From contig CAYJRR010000045.1 of the NCBI GenBank assembly GCA_964372275.1, positions 1 to 33,251 of the forward strand: DNA of 33,251 bases, read 5' to 3'. The notes under the pieces were generated by a model that worked only from the letters and a program-made list of their open reading frames with translations, ran no database searches and was not told the DNA's origin. The position numbers and the translations under genes are program-made. The DNA comes from CAYJRR01 sp964372275 [NCBI: uncultured bacterium] (GTDB lineage Bacteria > CAYJRR01). This document shows positions 18,329-27,066 of the stretch, one piece after another (the stretch's first letter is position 1; every line of letters begins with the position of its first letter).

Positions 18329-19042
18329 ATGTTGCTCGCCGCCGCGGCCAAGACGCTCACCGTCTCCCTGCCGGACCTCACCGCCGGCGGGCAGGACCTC
18401 TCCAACGCGGTGAAGATCGCGCTGGTTCTGACCGTCCTGTCGCTGGCGCCGGCGATCCTGGTGTCGGTCACCTCCTTCACCCGGATCATCATCGTCCTCG
18501 GGTTCGCGCGGCACGGACTCGGACTTCCGCAGCTTCCTCCCAACCCGGTCCTGGCCGGGCTCGCGCTTCTGATCACCTTCTACACCATGGCCCCCGTGGG
18601 ATTGGCGGTGAAGCGGCAGGCGCTGGAGCCGTACCAACGTGGCGAGATCACCCGCGACGAGGCGCTCGAGCGCGGAGCGCGGCCGATCCGCCAGTTCATG
18701 CTGGCCAACGTGCGCGAGCAGGACCTCCGGATGTTCCTCGAGGCGGGGGGCGTGCAGGCCGCGCCTCAGAGCCCGGACGACATCCCCTTCACCACCCTCG
18801 TTCCGGCGTTCATGGTGAGCGAGCTGACGACGGCGTTCACCATGGGATTCATGATCCTGATCCCGTTCCTGGTGATCGACCTCGCGGTCGCCTCCGCGCT
18901 GATGGCGATGGGAATGATCGTGCTCCCGCCGCCGACGGTGAGCCTGCCGATCAAGGTGCTGGTGTTCGTGCTCGCCGACGGGTGGAAGATGCTGGTGGGG
19001 TCCCTCCTCGCCTACCAGACCTACGCGGGGGGCGGACCGTGA
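18329..19042 (+). CDS. fliP: Flagellar type III export gate protein FliP
   Basis: 237 residues. Family motifs include SVTSFTRIIIVLGFARHGLG, LPPNPVLAGLALLITFYTM, VPAFMVSELTTAFTMGFMIL and the C-terminal LPIKVLVFVLADGWKML. Four membrane segments are expected. The N-terminal region before the first conserved segment is short, without the long signal sequence of enteric FliP. FliP forms the pentameric core of the gate with FliQ and FliR. It overlaps fliQ by four bases. Confidence 0.98.
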   Translation: MLLAAAAKTLTVSLPDLTAGGQDLSNAVKIALVLTVLSLAPAILVSVTSFTRIIIVLGFARHGLGLPQLPPNPVLAGLALLITFYTMAPVGLAVKRQALEPYQRGEITRDEALERGARPIRQFMLANVREQDLRMFLEAGGVQAAPQSPDDIPFTTLVPAFMVSELTTAFTMGFMILIPFLVIDLAVASALMAMGMIVLPPPTVSLPIKVLVFVLADGWKMLVGSLLAYQTYAGGGP

Positions 19043-19308
19043 CCTCCGAGCTTGCCCTCGACCTGGTTCGCCAGGCCCTTTTCACGGCGGGGATGATCTC
19101 GGCGCCGATCCTCGCCGTGGCGCTGATCGTCGGCATCGTCACCTCGGTGGTCCAGGCCTCGACCCAGATCCACGAGCCGACGCTGACCTTCGGTCCCAAG
19201 GCGGTCGCGGTCGGCGGAACGATGCTCGCCGGCGGAACCTGGATCCTCTCGCAGGCGGTCGAGTTCCTGACGGGGATCTTCGCCGCGATGCCGCAGGTCT
19301 CCCCTTGA
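19039..19308 (+). CDS. fliQ: Flagellar export gate protein FliQ
   Basis: 89 residues from GTG 19039, which overlaps the fliP TGA (GTGA). Two membrane helices are present. Family motifs are AGMISAPILAVALIVGIVTS, VVQASTQIHEPTLTFGPKAV and a final hydrophobic helix. Length and sequence are typical. FliQ wraps around the FliP-FliR core. Its stop overlaps the fliR start. Confidence 0.96.
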   Translation: MTSELALDLVRQALFTAGMISAPILAVALIVGIVTSVVQASTQIHEPTLTFGPKAVAVGGTMLAGGTWILSQAVEFLTGIFAAMPQVSP

Positions 19309-20087
19309 TCCCCCTCCTCGCCGGCGCCGACGCGACCGCGGTCGCGTTCGCCTGCGTCCTGGCGAGGGTGGCGGGGATCGTCGGTGGCATGCCCCTCCTG
19401 GGAGACGGCCGGTTGCCCAAGCTGGTCGCCACGTCGTTGGTCTCGACGGTGACGATCGCGGTGATCGCCGCCCGGCCCGACCTGCTGCACGTTCCGCCGA
19501 TGACGCCCTCGGCCGCCCTCCTGGCCATCCTCTCCGAGGCGCTGCTGGGTCTCGCAGCAGGTCTGTCGGCCCGCATCGTCCTCTCGACCGTCCAGGCGAT
19601 CGGCGAGCTGTTCAGCGGCATCGGCGGCCTTTCCATGGCGCAGATGCTCGATCCGATGAGCGGCGGGCATTCGGACGCCTCGGGAGCGCTGATGTCGTTG
19701 CTCGGCGGCATGCTCCTCATGGCGGTGGGCGCGCCCGCGCTCTGGATCGCGTCGGCGTTCCGTTCCTTCGAGACGCTTCCGGTCGGAACGCTCGCGATCT
19801 CCGCCGAGCGTGCCATCTCGGCGGCGCTGGCCTTCCAGACGACCGCCGGGATGGCGATCGCGCTCGCCGCGCCGGTCATCGGCGCGCAGATCGTGGGACA
19901 CCTCGCCCTGGCGATCGCCGGCAAGGCCGCCCAGAAGGCGAACCTCTTCTACGCGATCGGATTCCTGGTCCCGCTGGCCGTCGGCGGATTCGCGCTGTTC
20001 CTCACGCTGCCGATCCTGAACGTCCGCCTGCTCGAGCTGATCGAGATCGCGCACCGGACGTTCGGCGGCTGGCTGACGCCCCTCTAG
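19305..20087 (+). CDS. fliR: Flagellar export gate protein FliR
   Basis: 260 residues with about six membrane segments. Motifs include VLARVAGIVGGMPLLGDGRL, then ALLGLAAGLSARIVLSTVQA, IGGLSMAQMLDPMSGG and the C-terminal FYAIGFLVPLAVGGFALFL. The start is TTG at 19305, overlapping the fliQ TGA as TTGA; no better start is visible near the conserved N terminus. FliR completes the FliP-FliQ-FliR gate. flhB follows after six bases. Confidence 0.95.
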   Translation: MIPLLAGADATAVAFACVLARVAGIVGGMPLLGDGRLPKLVATSLVSTVTIAVIAARPDLLHVPPMTPSAALLAILSEALLGLAAGLSARIVLSTVQAIGELFSGIGGLSMAQMLDPMSGGHSDASGALMSLLGGMLLMAVGAPALWIASAFRSFETLPVGTLAISAERAISAALAFQTTAGMAIALAAPVIGAQIVGHLALAIAGKAAQKANLFYAIGFLVPLAVGGFALFLTLPILNVRLLELIEIAHRTFGGWLTPL

Positions 20088-20093
20088 GTCGCG

Positions 20094-21197
20094 ATGGCGG
20101 AACATCACGACGAATCCGAACGCGACTCCTCTTCGAAAACCGAAGAGCCGTCCGAACGACGCCGCGAGGAGTTCGCGCAACGCGGCCAGAACGCCGTCTC
20201 TCCGAACCTGGTCACCGCCATCGCCTTCCTCGGCGCCGCCGCGACGATGGCCGTCTTCCTCCCGCGCGCGTCGGCCGCGGTCTTGGCCTTCTCGGCGCGG
20301 GTGTGGGCGTCCGGTAGCGTCGAGCCGACCGATCTCCTCCGTCGCGTCGCGGGCGACGGCTCCGCGGTCTTCGCCTGGGTCCTCCTCCCGATCGCCGGCG
20401 GCGCGCTCCTGGGAGGGATTGCCGCCAGCCTGGCGCAAGGGGCCGGCGGATTCCGGCCCGAGCTCGCCCTCCCGAACCCGAATCGGATCGATCCGATGGC
20501 CGGATTCATCCGGCTGTTCTCCAAGAAGGCGGCGATCGACACCGGCGCCAACCTGCTCCGCTTCGCCGTGGTCGCGGCCGTCGCCTGGAAGTCGATGGTG
20601 GAGGCGATCGAGGTCTTTTCCCAGGGACACGCCACCACCGCCGAGGCGAGCCGGAGCATCGGACGGGCGATGTGGACGGTCACCCTCCGCGCCGGGACGG
20701 CGCTGGTCGTTCTCGGCGTCCTCGACCACCTGATGAAGCGCCGCGAGCTGATGGAGAACCTCCGGATGACGCGGGAGGAGGCGATCCGGGAGCGGAAGCA
20801 GGAGGAAGGCGATCCGGGGATGCGCCACCGGCGCCGCGAGATGATGCGCAAGATGCTCCGGAAGAAGCCCCCGGCGCAGGCGATGAAACTCGCGACCTTC
20901 GTCGTCACCAACCCGACGCACTTCGCGGTGGCGCTGCAGTACAAGCCCGGGGTGACGCGCGCTCCGAAGGTGGTGGCCAAGGGGGCGGGGGCGCTCGCGC
21001 TCGCCATCCGCCGTGCCGCGAAGGAGGCCGGTGTGCCGCTGGTCGAGAATCCGCCTCTCGCCCGCGCACTCTTCCGCTCGGTTCCGGTCGGCGGAGAGAT
21101 CCCGCCGGCCCTCTACGAGGCGGTGGCCCGCATCCTCGCCTACCTCTATCGGATCTCGCGCGGCCTTCCCGCGTCGTTGCCGCCGGCAGGTCCCTGA
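20094..21197 (+). CDS. flhB: Flagellar export switch protein FlhB
   Basis: 367 residues. N-terminal TEEPSERRREEFAQRGQN region, four membrane segments and a cytoplasmic domain with the self-cleaving NPTH at residues 273-276. Further motifs are YKPGVTRAPKVVAKG and VPLVENPPLARALFRSVPVG, then EIPPALYEAVARILAYLYR. Cleavage between N273 and P274 changes export from rod/hook to filament proteins when FliK signals. The short Pro-rich C terminus is unremarkable. 125 bases separate it from flhA. Confidence 0.98.
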   Translation: MAEHHDESERDSSSKTEEPSERRREEFAQRGQNAVSPNLVTAIAFLGAAATMAVFLPRASAAVLAFSARVWASGSVEPTDLLRRVAGDGSAVFAWVLLPIAGGALLGGIAASLAQGAGGFRPELALPNPNRIDPMAGFIRLFSKKAAIDTGANLLRFAVVAAVAWKSMVEAIEVFSQGHATTAEASRSIGRAMWTVTLRAGTALVVLGVLDHLMKRRELMENLRMTREEAIRERKQEEGDPGMRHRRREMMRKMLRKKPPAQAMKLATFVVTNPTHFAVALQYKPGVTRAPKVVAKGAGALALAIRRAAKEAGVPLVENPPLARALFRSVPVGGEIPPALYEAVARILAYLYRISRGLPASLPPAGP

Positions 21198-21207
21198 CGC
21201 CGGGCCC

Positions 21208-21221
21208 GTCAACCGGCTGAC
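21208..21221. promoter_or_regulatory. FleQ-like box GTCAACCGGCTGAC between flhB and flhA
   Basis: A perfect GTCA-N6-TGAC inverted repeat 10 bases after the flhB stop and about 100 bases before the flhA start. No convincing sigma-54 element lies between the box and flhA. It may control flhA through another promoter type, or mark an internal start of the flhA-flhF-fliA segment. Confidence 0.45.
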
Positions 21222-21322
21222 GCCGACGCCTCTACCGCCCCGGGCCCACGTCGCAACAGCCCCGTGTTCCTCGGGAATCACCATCGGCATCGTCGGGAAC
21301 GACCGATGCATCAGCTCCGCCC

Positions 21323-23401
21323 GTGGCCGAGAAGTCCGCCAAATCGCCGCCCGCCTCGCCCTCGTTCGACCGGGCGGCGCTCGTCCTTCCCTTCGCCCTG
21401 ATCGCGTTGTTGACGGTGATGTTGGTGCCGCTGCCGCCGGTGGTGATCGACGTGATGCTGGTGCTGTCGATCGCCGCATCGCTGGCGACCCTGATCATCG
21501 CAATCGGGATCGACGACCCGATGGCGTTCACCGTCTTCCCGACCCTGCTGCTGACCCTCACCCTCTACCGCCTGGCGCTGAACGTCGCGGCCACCCGGCT
21601 GATCCTCGCCGGGAACGGCGGTGACGGCGCAGCCGGCCGCGTGATCGGGGCGTTCGGCGAGTTCGTGGTCGGCGGGAACTACCTCGTCGGCCTGGTGGTG
21701 TTCGCGATCCTGCTGGTCATCAACTTCGTCGTCATCACCAAGGGCGCCGGCCGCATCGCCGAGGTCGCCGCCCGGTTCACCCTCGACGCCCTCCCCGGCA
21801 AGCAGATGGCGATCGACGCCGACCTGAACGCCGGGCTGATCGACGACAAGCAGGCCCGCGCCCGACGCCAGCAGGTCGGCCAGGAGGCGGACTTCTACGG
21901 CGCCATGGACGGTTCGAGCAAGTTCGTCCGCGGCGACGCGATCGCCGCGCTGATCATCACCGCCATCAACATCGTCGGCGGCTTCCTCATCGGGATCTTC
22001 CAACACGACCTCACGATGAAGGACTCGGCCACCCGGTACACGTCGCTGACCGTCGGCGACGGCCTCGCCTCGCAGATCCCGGCGCTGATCGTCTCGGTCG
22101 CCGCCGCGGTGGTGGTGACGCGCGTCTCCAAAGGGGTCTCGCTCTCCAGGCAAGTCACCTCCCAGATCGCGGCCGACACCAAATCGCTCTACACCGCCGC
22201 CGGAATCGTGTCGGTGATCGGCTTCCTCCCCGGAATGCCGTTCATCCCCTTCGTCCTGGTCGGCGGAATCTTCGCCGGCGTCGCCCACTGGGGGCGGAAC
22301 AAGAAGATCGTGGAGGAGGCGGTCGAGCCGGAGCCAGAGCTCTCTCCGGCGATGCAGGAGGAGGCCGAGCTCTCGCGCAGCATGAACGTCGAGCCGCTGG
22401 CGCTGACGATCGGCTACGACCTGGTGCCGCTGCTCGACAAGACGGCCGGGGGAGATCTACCCGACCGGATCCAGGGACTGCGCAAGCGGATCGCCCAGGA
22501 CATGGGCGTGATCGTGCCGCCCGTTCACATCTCGGACGATCCGACGCTGTCGGGCGGCCGCTACGCGGTGCACCTCAACGGGAGCGTCGTCGCGAAGGGC
22601 GACCTCTACGCCGAGCGCTTCCTGGCGATGGATCCGACCGGTCACCTGCCGCCGCTCCCCGGAATCAAGGGGAAGGACCCGGCCTTCGGGCTGCCGGCAA
22701 TCTGGATCGCCGCCGCCGACCGCGAGCGGGCGGCGATCGACGGCTGGACGGTCATTCCACCGACCGCGGTCCTGACCACGCACCTGTCGGAGGTGATCCG
22801 GCAGAACGCGGCCGAAATCCTGACCCGCGACGACCTCCAGCGGCTCCTCGACGGGCTGGCGGCGAAGCGGCCCAAGGCCGTGAAGGATCTCGTGCCCGAC
22901 GTCCTCCCCCTCACCATCGTGCTCACCGTCTGCCGCAACCTGCTGCGAGAGCGGATCCCGATCAAGGATCTCGGCTCCGTGATCGACGCCCTGGCGGAAG
23001 GGGCGACGGCGACCAAGGAACCGGAACCGCTGACCGAGCACGTGCGCAAGCGGCTGGCACGGGTGGTCAGCGCGCAGTTCGCCGACCGGGACGGATGCCT
23101 CTACGTCGCGACGATCGATCCGAAAGCCGAGGACCTCCTGGTCAAGAACGCGAAGGCCGACACCGCCCCGCCTCCCGGCTCGTTGGAGAAGATCATCACT
23201 TCGATCGGCAACGCCGCGCGCTCGATGGTGAACGCCGGCCGCACGCCTGTCATCGTCGCCAGCGGCGACGTCCGCCGAGCCCTTCGTCAGCTCGTAGCCC
23301 GCACCGCCCCCGGAACACACGTCATCTCCTACGACGAGGTCGCCGACGCGGCCTCGCTCAAGACCGTCGCGAGGATCGGATTCCATGGCGAGCTTGCATA
23401 G
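21323..23401 (+). CDS. flhA: Flagellar export gate protein FlhA
   Basis: 692 residues. The N-terminal half has about eight membrane segments and typical motifs: FTVFPTLLLTLTLYRLALNV, KGAGRIAEVAARFTLDALPG and KQMAIDADLNAGLIDDKQAR. The cytoplasmic half forms the nonameric ring; it contains LREVIRQ-type and NLLRERIPIKDLGSVIDAL segments. FlhA docks substrates and chaperones and couples export to proton flow. GTG at 21323 has no clear ribosome-binding site but keeps the first membrane helix; later starts would lose it. The 3' end overlaps flhF by 17 bases. Confidence 0.97.
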   Translation: MAEKSAKSPPASPSFDRAALVLPFALIALLTVMLVPLPPVVIDVMLVLSIAASLATLIIAIGIDDPMAFTVFPTLLLTLTLYRLALNVAATRLILAGNGGDGAAGRVIGAFGEFVVGGNYLVGLVVFAILLVINFVVITKGAGRIAEVAARFTLDALPGKQMAIDADLNAGLIDDKQARARRQQVGQEADFYGAMDGSSKFVRGDAIAALIITAINIVGGFLIGIFQHDLTMKDSATRYTSLTVGDGLASQIPALIVSVAAAVVVTRVSKGVSLSRQVTSQIAADTKSLYTAAGIVSVIGFLPGMPFIPFVLVGGIFAGVAHWGRNKKIVEEAVEPEPELSPAMQEEAELSRSMNVEPLALTIGYDLVPLLDKTAGGDLPDRIQGLRKRIAQDMGVIVPPVHISDDPTLSGGRYAVHLNGSVVAKGDLYAERFLAMDPTGHLPPLPGIKGKDPAFGLPAIWIAAADRERAAIDGWTVIPPTAVLTTHLSEVIRQNAAEILTRDDLQRLLDGLAAKRPKAVKDLVPDVLPLTIVLTVCRNLLRERIPIKDLGSVIDALAEGATATKEPEPLTEHVRKRLARVVSAQFADRDGCLYVATIDPKAEDLLVKNAKADTAPPPGSLEKIITSIGNAARSMVNAGRTPVIVASGDVRRALRQLVARTAPGTHVISYDEVADAASLKTVARIGFHGELA

Positions 23402-24827
23402 ATTCACGGGTGAGACCTACTCCGAGGCGATCTCCAAGGTGAAGGAGGCGCTCGGACCCGACGCGATGATCGTCAGCGCGATCTCGCGTCCGAAGAACGG
23501 GCCGCTGTCGCTGTTGATCCGCGACTCGGTGCAGGTGCTGGCCTCCGAGCCGGAGGTCCGGATCACGTCGCCGGAGCCCGCCCCCGTCAGGGCCGCCGGA
23601 ACGCCGGCGGCGCGGGCCGGCTCGATCGCGGAGGAGATCGCCGCCGCGCGCGGCGTACCGTCCGACATGCCGATCCCCGCCGATCCCCGGAAGCGTGGCT
23701 CGATCCAGGATCTGATCGCGACGATCCGGACGAACGCCGCTAACGCCTCCCCGTCCGGCGCACCGACCAGTCCGCTCGAGCCGGTGCCTCCGCTCCCCAA
23801 GAAGAAACCGCCTATCGAGATCCCGGACGTGAGCGACTTCCTCGAGCTCGCCCCGGCGCCGATCCCGGCGGCGACGCGCTGGAGCGTGCCGAACCTGCCG
23901 CCGACTCCCGGCCCGGCCACGATCGCCGCCGAGACCGCCCCGCCCGCCGGACAGATCGAGATCGACTGCCGTGTTCCGGATCCGGAGGAGATCGAGCCTT
24001 TCGACGTGGCGGCCATCGCCGACATCGGCGCCGCCGAGATCGACGACCTCCTCGCCCTCCCCGTCGGCGCTTCGGCGATCAAGGTCCTCGAACGCCAGGG
24101 ACTATCGGCCGCCGTCTTGCGGCACCTCCAGGAAGGCCCGGTCGATCACGCGTCGATCCGGCACCGGCTGGAGATGATCGCGCCGACCGCACCGGCGATC
24201 GAACCGACGTCGCCGAACCCACCGGTCCACGCGTTCGTCGGTCCGTCCGGCGCCGGGAAGACGGCGTTCATCGCGAGCCTCGCGACGGCCTACCGCGGCG
24301 CTGGCAAGCGGGTTGCGGTGCTCATCGCCGATCCGATGCACCGCGTGAACGGCGCGTCCCTTGCCGGCGCGAAACCGGCGCGCAGCTCCACCGAACTGCG
24401 CGCGCTGATCACCGGCTACTCCGGCCACGACGCGATCCTCATCGACACCCCGAGCGATGCCGATTCGATCCGCGAGGTTGGACGGATGCTGTGCGGGCTG
24501 CTTCCGGGGACGGTACATCTGGTCCTCCGGGCGACCGATTCCGACGCCGAGATGACGGCGCAGATCGAGCAGTTCGCCGCGCTCGAGGCCGACGACCTGG
24601 TGGTGACCCATCTGGACCAGGCGACCACCTGGGCGGGTGCGGTGAACGCCTGCGCCATCGCCGACTGCGGCATCTCCTACGCGGCCTTCGGCACCGATCC
24701 TTCGGCGATCGAGGCGTATTCGAGCCGGCGCCTGACCGGGGACCTGCTCGCGGAGGCGGTGCCGGCCGCGGTTACCGACGAAACGTCGATCGATCCGTAT
24801 CACGGGATCGAGCTGGGGTCTGCATGA
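23385..24827 (+). CDS. flhF: Flagellar SRP-type GTPase FlhF with altered nucleotide motifs
   Basis: 480 residues. The N terminus has the FlhF start (HRFTGETYSEAISKVKEALG, then DAMIVSAI), followed by a long Pro/Ala-rich linker (about 60-215), the N domain and a GTPase domain. Walker A is GPSGAGKT at 286-293. G3 reads DTPS at 354-357, where SRP GTPases usually have DTAG. G4 reads THLD at 408-411 in place of TKLD. FlhF marks the flagellum site at the cell pole in many bacteria. Its usual partner FlhG is not encoded next to it; fliA follows with a four-base overlap. Confidence 0.93.
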   Translation: MASLHRFTGETYSEAISKVKEALGPDAMIVSAISRPKNGPLSLLIRDSVQVLASEPEVRITSPEPAPVRAAGTPAARAGSIAEEIAAARGVPSDMPIPADPRKRGSIQDLIATIRTNAANASPSGAPTSPLEPVPPLPKKKPPIEIPDVSDFLELAPAPIPAATRWSVPNLPPTPGPATIAAETAPPAGQIEIDCRVPDPEEIEPFDVAAIADIGAAEIDDLLALPVGASAIKVLERQGLSAAVLRHLQEGPVDHASIRHRLEMIAPTAPAIEPTSPNPPVHAFVGPSGAGKTAFIASLATAYRGAGKRVAVLIADPMHRVNGASLAGAKPARSSTELRALITGYSGHDAILIDTPSDADSIREVGRMLCGLLPGTVHLVLRATDSDAEMTAQIEQFAALEADDLVVTHLDQATTWAGAVNACAIADCGISYAAFGTDPSAIEAYSSRRLTGDLLAEAVPAAVTDETSIDPYHGIELGSA

Positions 24828-25600
24828 CGCTGGCCGCCGTCGATGCCGCCCTGTCGCATTTCCATGCCGGAGATGCGCAGGAGTCCGAGCTGCGACGGCG
24901 GCTGGTCGCCGATCATCTCTCGCTCGCCAGCGAAATCGCCTCGCGAATGCTGAACCGGATTCCCGCCGGCCTCACCCGCGATGACCTGGTGTCGATCGGC
25001 GTGTTGGGCCTGATCGACGCGGCCCGCCGCTACGATCTCTCGACCGCGAGCAATGCCGGCTTCCGCGCCTACGCCGCGATCCGGATCCGGGGCGCGATCG
25101 TCGATCACATCCGCAGCCGGGACCTCGTACCCCGCTCCGCCCGCGATGCATCCCGTGAGATCGAGGCGGCGTTCCGCAAGCTGCGGAGCCACCTCGGACG
25201 CGATCCGAGCGATGCCGAGATGGCGGCCGAGCTGAAGACCAGCGAGGAGGAGTTCCGGAACCGGCTGGAAGCGTCGCGCGCCGCGATGGCCGTCGGGACG
25301 GAAGCCTCGCTCTTCGACGAGGAGGGGGAGGAGACCTCCGCCGACACCGAGCAGCCCGACGCCTTCGAGCTCGTCAGCCGCGCGGAGCTCGCCGGCGCGC
25401 TGCAGGAGGTCCTGAAGACGCTCCCCGAGTCGATGCGCTCGGTGTTGACGCTCTACTACTACGACGAATTGAACTACGCCGAGATCGCCCAGGTCCTCGG
25501 CGTCACCGTCTCGCGCGTCTCTCAGATCCATTCGGCCGCGCTCCTCAAGATGCGCGCACGACTTCACCAATCCAAGATCGAGAAGGGGGTCACGACGTGA
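24824..25600 (+). CDS. fliA: Flagellar sigma factor FliA (sigma-28)
   Basis: 258 residues from ATG 24824, which overlaps the flhF TGA. Region 2 is clear (LTRDDLVSIGVLGLIDAARR, then FRAYAAIRIRGAIVDHIRSR and DLVPRSARD). Region 3 follows (RDPSDAEMAAELKTSEEE), then region 4 (LPESMRSVLTLYYYDELNYA with EIAQVLGVTVSRVSQIHS). It would direct late genes such as flagellin. No anti-sigma factor FlgM gene is visible here. The lipoprotein gene downstream starts inside its stop codon. Confidence 0.96.
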   Translation: MTLAAVDAALSHFHAGDAQESELRRRLVADHLSLASEIASRMLNRIPAGLTRDDLVSIGVLGLIDAARRYDLSTASNAGFRAYAAIRIRGAIVDHIRSRDLVPRSARDASREIEAAFRKLRSHLGRDPSDAEMAAELKTSEEEFRNRLEASRAAMAVGTEASLFDEEGEETSADTEQPDAFELVSRAELAGALQEVLKTLPESMRSVLTLYYYDELNYAEIAQVLGVTVSRVSQIHSAALLKMRARLHQSKIEKGVTT

Positions 25601-26307
25601 CGCCGCAAGCCCGCCGCACGATCGCCGCTCTTTTTCTCTCGCTCGCGCTCCTGACCGCGTGCGTCGGACCGGAGACCTTCGTCGTCGACGGAACGCTGAC
25701 CGTGACCGACGGGGACGGGAACGACCTGTCGACGGGCGGCAAGGTGTTCGAGGGAACGACGCTGATCTTCGGCGTGAACGTGAACCGCACCACGCCGTCG
25801 GACACCGAAGGGGGCTCCCCCACCGTCGAGCCGGCCGCGGGCGAGGAGATCACCTTCACCATCGACGATTCCACCGGCGGGTTCGCGGGCCCGCGCCACG
25901 CGGTCACCGACGCCAACGGCCACGCGCAGGTCACCGTGGTGACCGGCGAGCGCGACGGACGGGTCGAAGTGAAGGTGCGCGCCGAGCACTCCGACAACGC
26001 CAGCAGCTACGCCCCGATCGAATCGTTCGCGGAATCGCAGTACCTGACGATCGACTTCGCCGCGGACGAGACCAGCACCATGGCCGTCGCCACCCTCCTG
26101 AACATGGTCGGAACCCCGGCCATTGGCGAGGAGGTCCGATTCCGGATCCTCGAGTCGGAGATCGACTCCGGCTCGATCGTCGGCGTCGCAACCACCGACA
26201 GCTCCGGCATCGCCTCCGCGGTGATCCTTTCCCCGCCTCCGGGCACGATGGTGATCGAGGCCAAGGCCGACCGCGCCCGGCCGGTGCAGGGTTCGATCAC
26301 TTTCTAG
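25597..26307 (+). CDS. Putative lipoprotein with two Ig-like (Big_1-type) repeats, coupled to fliA
   Basis: 236 residues. A lipoprotein signal peptide ends in LLTAC with the modified Cys at residue 22. The rest looks like two tandem Ig-like beta domains: one with EEITFTIDDSTGGF and TDANGHAQVTVVTGERDG (about 30-145), one with GEEVRFRILESEID and TDSSGIASAVILS (about 150-236). This is the pattern of Big_1/invasin-like domains. Start GTG 25597 overlaps the fliA TGA, so it is translationally coupled to a sigma factor. I do not recognise it as a known flagellar protein. Its Cys is followed by Val, with no Asp at +2 to suggest inner-membrane retention. A periplasmic or outer-membrane role beside the basal body is possible but unproven. 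Confidence 0.8.
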   Translation: MTPQARRTIAALFLSLALLTACVGPETFVVDGTLTVTDGDGNDLSTGGKVFEGTTLIFGVNVNRTTPSDTEGGSPTVEPAAGEEITFTIDDSTGGFAGPRHAVTDANGHAQVTVVTGERDGRVEVKVRAEHSDNASSYAPIESFAESQYLTIDFAADETSTMAVATLLNMVGTPAIGEEVRFRILESEIDSGSIVGVATTDSSGIASAVILSPPPGTMVIEAKADRARPVQGSITF

Positions 26308-26310
26308 CCG

Positions 26311-27045
26311 TCACTCGCCCTTCTGTCGGACGTGGGCGTTCATCGCCATCAGCTCCGGCGTGCGCCGGACCAGGTCGACGAGCTCGTCGAACGACGGGCG
26401 CCGGTCGGGAAGACCGGCGAGGGCGTGGATCCGCCGGATCAGGGCGAGATCGTCCTCCGTGTCGACGGTCCAGCGCAGGTCCGAGTCGTCGCGCGCCTGC
26501 ACGACGTCTCGCCGGACGAAGAGCTCCGGCCGCTCGCGGTGCAGGTAGTAGGTCACGTGCTCCCTCGACGGCGCCGACGTCGCCATCCGGTGCATCCGGC
26601 AGAGGACGTCGACGTGAAACGCCTCGGCATCGAGTCCCCGCGGAAACGTTCGCACCACGGTGTTCGAGGCGTAATCGCACGGATCGGCCGGATCGGTCAC
26701 GCTTCGAACGACGGCGTCGACCGTGACAGGGTCGATAAGTGGACAGTCGGCCGTGACGCGAACGACCACGTCGGCCCGCGCCTCCCGAGCCGCCCCGACG
26801 TAACGTGACAGCACGTCGGACTCGCTTCCCCGAAACCAGGGGATACCCTCCGCGCGCGCGAGGGCCACGACCGCGTCGTCCCCGGAGCCGGTCGTGGTAG
26901 CGACGAGGACGTCGTCGACGGCTCGGCACTCGCGCAACCTCGAGAGCTGGTGGGCGAGCATCGAACGACCCGACACCTCCGCGAGCACCTTTCCGGGTAG
27001 CCTCGTCGACGACATCCGCGCCTGAACGATGACCACCCGCCTCAT
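26311..27045 (-). CDS. SpsF-type cytidylyltransferase
   Basis: 244 residues. The N-terminal nucleotide-binding signature VIVQARMSSTRLPGKVLAEV is that of the SpsF family. It is followed by DDVLVATTTGSGDDAVV, FRGSESDVLSRYVGAA and VVRVTADCPLIDP with the metal-binding Asp. Such enzymes resemble CMP-sugar synthetases and are common in surface glycan clusters. In this operon it may activate the nonulosonic acid as the CMP sugar, a job usually done by PseF, which is not visible here. A GAGG ribosome-binding site precedes ATG 27045. Its 3' end lies three bases from the lipoprotein gene, convergent, with no evident terminator between them. Confidence 0.88.
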   Translation of the reverse strand: MRRVVIVQARMSSTRLPGKVLAEVSGRSMLAHQLSRLRECRAVDDVLVATTTGSGDDAVVALARAEGIPWFRGSESDVLSRYVGAAREARADVVVRVTADCPLIDPVTVDAVVRSVTDPADPCDYASNTVVRTFPRGLDAEAFHVDVLCRMHRMATSAPSREHVTYYLHRERPELFVRRDVVQARDDSDLRWTVDTEDDLALIRRIHALAGLPDRRPSFDELVDLVRRTPELMAMNAHVRQKGE

Positions 27046-27066
27046 GGCCGCCTCGCGATCTCCGAT

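Noticed and set aside
25589-25601. Palindrome GTCACGACGTGAC at the fliA / lipoprotein junction.
   Set aside because: The spacer is five bases, not six, and it coincides with the coding overlap; not counted as a FleQ-like box.
25930-25943. A fifth perfect GTCA-N6-TGAC match (GTCACCGTGGTGAC).
   Set aside because: It lies within the lipoprotein coding sequence and encodes a common VTVVT stretch, so it is most likely a chance match; it also shows that the motif alone is not proof of a site.
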